Assembly: GCA_000435535.1 (NCBI GenBank)
Contig: FR884555.1
Coordinates: forward strand, 1 to 9,743
Source: Clostridium sp. CAG:575
GTDB lineage: Bacteria > Bacillota > Clostridia > TANB77 > CAG-508
Direction: 5' to 3'
Length of the DNA stretch: 9,743 bases
Of this stretch, positions 5,809 through 9,743 are shown one piece after another (within the stretch, counting starts at the first letter, position 1; each line of letters opens with the position of its first letter). A program made the translations under genes and the position numbers. The notes under the pieces were generated by a model. That model searched no databases, had not been told where the DNA came from, and saw only the letters and a program-made list of their open reading frames with translations.

Positions 5809-6882
5809 ATGAAAAGAAAAATAGGAATACTAATAGTATGTTTAATAGTTATTGTTTTAGTAGTAGCATTTTTTATAAAAATTAATAAAATTGTAACTAC
5901 AAATAAAGAAAAAATTAAATCAACGGAAGGAATAGCAACAGTGCCTACACTAGAAGACAAAATACAAGATAATGTAATATGGTGTGGGACTTTTCAATTA
6001 ATATGGAATGATTTAAAAAATAATATAGTAAAACAAGATATTGTATTTAATCCACAATTAGATGTTATAAAAAATTTGAATAAAGAAACATTTACAACAA
6101 AAGATATATCAGAAAAATACTTTTATAAAAAAGTAGGAACACCATCATTAGAATTAAAAGAAGAAATAGTAAAAGCAATAAAGGAAAAATTTAATGAAGA
6201 AAGTGATATTCTGGATGACTTTAATTGGGATAATAATTCTGAAAAATATTTTTTATATGCAATGTTAAAGAAAGAATTTCAATTTGAGAAAGCATTTGAT
6301 GAATTACAAGATGGTAAATTTGGAAAATATGATAATGTAAAATATTTTGGAATAAATAAGAATAATAAAAATGAAGAACTAAGAAAACAAGTTGTTGTAT
6401 TATATTATAATTCTAAAGATGATTTTGCAATAAAATTAAAAACTAAACAAGAAGATGAAGTTATATTATGTAAAAATCCAGAAGGAAAAAGTTTTAATGA
6501 AATATATAGTAATATTTCAAATAAATCAAATAATTATAAAGGTTCAAAAGTATTACAAAAAGATGAATTACTGAAAGTACCAAACATAAAAATAAATGAA
6601 AAAACAGAATTTTCAGAAATAGAAAATAAAGAATTTTTATTTTCAAATGGTGATAGTTATATGATAGACAAAGCAATTCAAACAATACAATTTGAGTTAG
6701 ATAAAACGGGTGGAAAAATTAAAAGTGAAGCGGGAATGTCAGTAGAGAAGTCTGCAATTTTAGTAGAAGAAAATAGAGAGTTTTCATTAGATAATACATT
6801 TGCAATATTTTTAATAGAAGATGGAAAAGACAATCCATATTTTGCTGGAAAAATAAGTGATATAACAAAATTTCAAAAATAA
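5809..6882 (+). CDS. membrane-anchored extracytoplasmic protein, serpin-like C-terminus
   Basis: This 357-residue protein starts MKRK followed by a hydrophobic span (about 5-23) and no lipobox cysteine, so it is a signal anchor or signal peptide. The rest is hydrophilic and Lys/Glu/Asn-rich. A conserved-looking IWCGTFQLIWNDL lies at 57-69. The last 100 residues follow the order of the serpin core: VPNIKIN (257-263, compare the serpin P-K-F strand), TIQFELDKTGGKIKSEA (292-308, compare the strand and hinge that read V-N-E-E-G-T-E-A-A in serpins), and FSLDNTFAIFLIED...YFAGKI (325-349, compare the serpin D-R-P-F-L-F-x-I ... F-x-G-R-V). Serpins are conformational protease inhibitors, but the hinge lacks small residues, so inhibition is doubtful. 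Serpin relationship is my inference. AAGGAGG (5791-5797) is 11 bases before ATG. It lies 81 bases after the nuclease-STAND gene with no terminator between, and a terminator follows. Confidence 0.7.
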   Translation: MKRKIGILIVCLIVIVLVVAFFIKINKIVTTNKEKIKSTEGIATVPTLEDKIQDNVIWCGTFQLIWNDLKNNIVKQDIVFNPQLDVIKNLNKETFTTKDISEKYFYKKVGTPSLELKEEIVKAIKEKFNEESDILDDFNWDNNSEKYFLYAMLKKEFQFEKAFDELQDGKFGKYDNVKYFGINKNNKNEELRKQVVVLYYNSKDDFAIKLKTKQEDEVILCKNPEGKSFNEIYSNISNKSNNYKGSKVLQKDELLKVPNIKINEKTEFSEIENKEFLFSNGDSYMIDKAIQTIQFELDKTGGKIKSEAGMSVEKSAILVEENREFSLDNTFAIFLIEDGKDNPYFAGKISDITKFQK

Positions 6883-6905
6883 GTATATCACTATTAATCT
6901 TTTAT

Positions 6906-6932
6906 AAAAAGCTCTTAAACAAGGGCTTTTTT
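6906..6932 (+). terminator. intrinsic terminator after the serpin-like gene
   Basis: AAAAAGCTCTT (6906-6916) pairs with AAGGGCTTTTT (6921-6931) over 11 positions, including one U-G wobble, around an AAAC loop. The right arm ends in six T. It stands 23 bases after the stop. Confidence 0.85.
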
Positions 6933-7133
6933 ATTGTTTATAAAAATAATCATATATATAGATTTTATACCTGAGGCTCAATTTTTAATATTAAATTTTC
7001 TTTTTGAATGCAATGAAAAGTTCAGAAATTCAATTAAGTATAAATCCTTAAGAGTCAGGTCCTCATAATCGTATATTTTCTTACTGAACTGTAGCAAAAA
7101 TTAAAATTTAATTTAAAATTAATCAGAATTCAT
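6933..7133. other. intergenic spacer upstream of the trpS promoter
   Basis: About 200 AT-rich bases without a gene. The only structure noted is two interleaved short inverted repeats: ACCTGA 6969-6974 with TCAGGT 7055-7060, and AGTTCAG 7019-7025 with CTGAACT 7084-7090. They lie upstream of the predicted start of transcription and are short enough to be chance. No T-box specifier stem or the conserved T-box antiterminator motif (GGTGG...) was found, although T-box control is common for synthetase genes in this phylum. Confidence 0.5.
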
Positions 7134-7162
7134 TTGTAATTTAGCTGAATATATGATATAAT
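7134..7162 (+). promoter_or_regulatory. sigma-A promoter of trpS-obgE
   Basis: TTGTAA (7134-7139), a 17-base spacer, then a perfect TATAAT (7157-7162) preceded by TGA, that is, an extended -10. Transcription would begin near 7169, leaving a leader of only about 34 nt before ATG 7203. That leaves no room for a T-box riboswitch. Confidence 0.8.
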
Positions 7163-7202
7163 TTTGCTATCATTTATACGAAAAGAAGGGAATTCAAAAG
7201 AT

Positions 7203-8210
7203 ATGGAAAAGAAAAGAATATTAACAGGAGATAGACCAACAGGTAGATTACATATAGGACATTACTTTGGTTCATTAAAAACTAGAGTCGAAATGCAAGA
7301 AAACCCAGAGTATGATCAATTTATATTAATAGCTGATGTCCAAGCACTTACAGACAATTTTAATAACCCAGAAAAAGTTAGAAAAAATGTAAGAGAAGTA
7401 GCAATGGATTACTTATCAGTCGGAATAGACCCTAAAAAAACAACAATATATATACAATCAATGATACCAGAAACAGCAGAACTTACAGTATTTTATTCAA
7501 ATCTTGTTACAATAGCAAGACTTGAAAGAAACCCAACAGTAAAAACAGAGCTAGCACAAAAAAGAGAAATATTTGGAGAAAGTGTAACATATGGATTTTT
7601 AGGATACCCAGTAAGCCAAGCAGCTGACATAACTACATTTGAAGGAGAATTAGTTCCAGTTGGAGAAGACCAGTTACCATTAATCGAACAATGCAGAGAA
7701 ATAGTAAGAAAATTCAATAGTATTTATGGAGAAGGAGTACTAAAAGAACCAAAAGCAGTTTTATCTAGTTCAAAAAGAATTAAAGGTTTAGACGGAAACG
7801 AAAAAATGGGAAAATCATTAGGAAATGCAATATATTTGTCAGATAGTGAAGAAGAAATAACAAGAAAAGTAATGAGTGCAGTTACAGACCCAAATAGAAT
7901 AAAAAAAGATGATTTAGGAAATCCTGATGTATGTATGGTTGCATATTATCATAATTTATTTACTAAACCTGAAGATGTAAAAACAGTATGTGAAGAATGT
8001 AAAGCAGGAAAAAGGGGCTGTGTAGCTTGTAAAAAGCAATTAGCTGCAAATATAATAGAAGAATTAAGACCAATAAGAGAAAAAAGAGCTTATTATGAAG
8101 CACATCCAGAAGAAGTTGATAAAATTCTAATGGAAGGAACAGAAAAAGCAAGAAAAGTAGCTAAAGAAACAATGAAAAAAGTAAAAAAAGCAATGATGTT
8201 AGATTACTAA
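7203..8210 (+). CDS. trpS: tryptophan-tRNA ligase (EC 6.1.1.2)
   Basis: This class Ic aminoacyl-tRNA synthetase of 335 residues charges tRNA-Trp in the cytoplasm. The Rossmann signature is HIGH (17-20, in RPTGRLHIGHYFGSL) and the second is KMGKS (201-205). DVQALTDNF (45-53) and GYPVSQAADI (144-153 region) are typical of TrpRS. Near the anticodon-binding part there is Cys244-x21-Cys266-x6-Cys273-x2-Cys276, almost the C-x22-C-x6-C-x2-C motif that holds a [4Fe-4S] cluster in Thermotoga maritima TrpRS. A cluster here is therefore likely. The frame can be extended to TTG 7164, but that lies on the promoter. ATG 7203 gives the usual MEKKRILTGDRPTG start, with AAGGG (7186-7190) upstream at a rather long 12 bases. 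It has a near-consensus promoter and no visible T-box. obgE follows after 78 bases. Confidence 0.96.
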   Translation: MEKKRILTGDRPTGRLHIGHYFGSLKTRVEMQENPEYDQFILIADVQALTDNFNNPEKVRKNVREVAMDYLSVGIDPKKTTIYIQSMIPETAELTVFYSNLVTIARLERNPTVKTELAQKREIFGESVTYGFLGYPVSQAADITTFEGELVPVGEDQLPLIEQCREIVRKFNSIYGEGVLKEPKAVLSSSKRIKGLDGNEKMGKSLGNAIYLSDSEEEITRKVMSAVTDPNRIKKDDLGNPDVCMVAYYHNLFTKPEDVKTVCEECKAGKRGCVACKKQLAANIIEELRPIREKRAYYEAHPEEVDKILMEGTEKARKVAKETMKKVKKAMMLDY

Positions 8211-8288
8211 AATACATAAGATTTAACTCATGATTTTAAGCGAATTTTAATAAAAATGAGTGAATGAAAAAATGGAAAGGAGGCATAA

Positions 8289-9563
<1,275 letters not shown>

Positions 9564-9570
9564 GGAATAA

Positions 9571-9743
9571 GGGACGTTCCTTCTTTTTCCCTCTTTTAAG
9601 GGAAAAGGGGACACTCCTTCTATATGTATAAACAAAATACATTTATAAAATTAAAAATAAGTAAAAAACAAAAAATAAAAATAGAATAAAATAGGGATTA
9701 ACAAGGACTGTCCCATCTTCCCTTAAAAGAGGGAAAAAGAAGG
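9571..9743. repeat. REP/MITE-like inverted-repeat element, cut by the right edge
   Basis: Bases 9579-9603 and 9719-9743 are perfect 25-bp inverted repeats. The symmetry continues inward, imperfectly, to about 9622 and 9700. GGGACRNTCCTT occurs three times: 9571-9582, 9608-9619, and inverted at 9703-9714. The symmetry predicts a fourth copy, inverted, at 9740-9751, of which only AAGG is inside the window. The left arm can also fold alone (TTTTCCCT with AGGGAAAA). The core between the arms is about 75 AT-rich bases with no gene. Such G+C-rich palindromes in an AT-rich genome are typical of REP elements moved by RAYT-type transposases, or of MITEs; which one cannot be decided here. It begins eight bases after the obgE stop, so it probably supplies that operon's 3' end. 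Confidence 0.75.

Noticed and set aside
6969..7090. Interleaved 6- and 7-bp inverted repeats suggesting a pseudoknot
   Set aside because: They are very short, widely spaced and upstream of the predicted transcription start, so chance is the simplest explanation.
7164..7202. TTG-initiated 13-residue N-terminal extension of trpS
   Set aside because: It starts two bases after the -10 box begins to end and before the predicted transcription start; ATG 7203 gives the normal family N-terminus.
6933..7202. T-box riboswitch upstream of trpS
   Set aside because: No specifier stem, no conserved antiterminator sequence, and the promoter lies only about 34 nt before the start codon.

Overview
The window is very AT-rich, codes for proteins rich in Lys, Asn and Ile, and has strong AGGAGG-type ribosome binding sites. 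It carries a tryptophanyl-tRNA synthetase with a probable iron-sulphur cysteine motif, followed by the ribosome-assembly GTPase Obg. This points to a low-GC anaerobic member of the Bacillota, most likely Clostridia. The species cannot be named from the sequence. TAG is the stop of obgE and TAA of most other genes, so a standard bacterial code is expected.

Left part (1-2467) looks like a decaying accessory region. It opens with the 3' end of an unidentified gene (1-116), followed by about 600 bases without a plus-strand gene. That stretch holds three phased TCTAAC repeats (197-223) and five successive inverted repeats (247-600). Every internal mismatch in those arms is A/C when read as plus-strand RNA and a G-U wobble when read as minus-strand RNA. 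The series ends in a T-run in the minus direction. Together this suggests a structured minus-strand RNA of roughly 360 nt and is the least expected signal in the window. Next come an NTF2/SnoaL-like gene with an amber codon at position 7 (716-1048), an intact APH-like small-molecule kinase (1055-2047), and the 3' half of an endonuclease/exonuclease/phosphatase-family gene (2084-2467).

Middle part (2513-6932): a near-consensus promoter and a short structured leader precede a six-helix membrane protein with visibly richer GC (2634-3263), closed by a strong hairpin terminator. Between that terminator and the one at 6906-6932 lie two genes on the same strand. The first is a 757-residue fusion of an Mrr-like restriction nuclease with a STAND-type P-loop NTPase and a long helical C-terminus, which is the layout of an anti-phage sensor-effector. 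The second is an N-terminally anchored extracytoplasmic protein whose last 100 residues resemble the serpin core. They may form one unit, but that is inference.

Right part (7134-9743) is housekeeping: a good promoter, trpS (7203-8210) and obgE (8289-9563), probably cotranscribed. Just after obgE lies a REP/MITE-like palindromic element. It has perfect 25-bp inverted arms within a longer imperfect pair and three copies of GGGACRNTCCTT, and it runs off the right edge.
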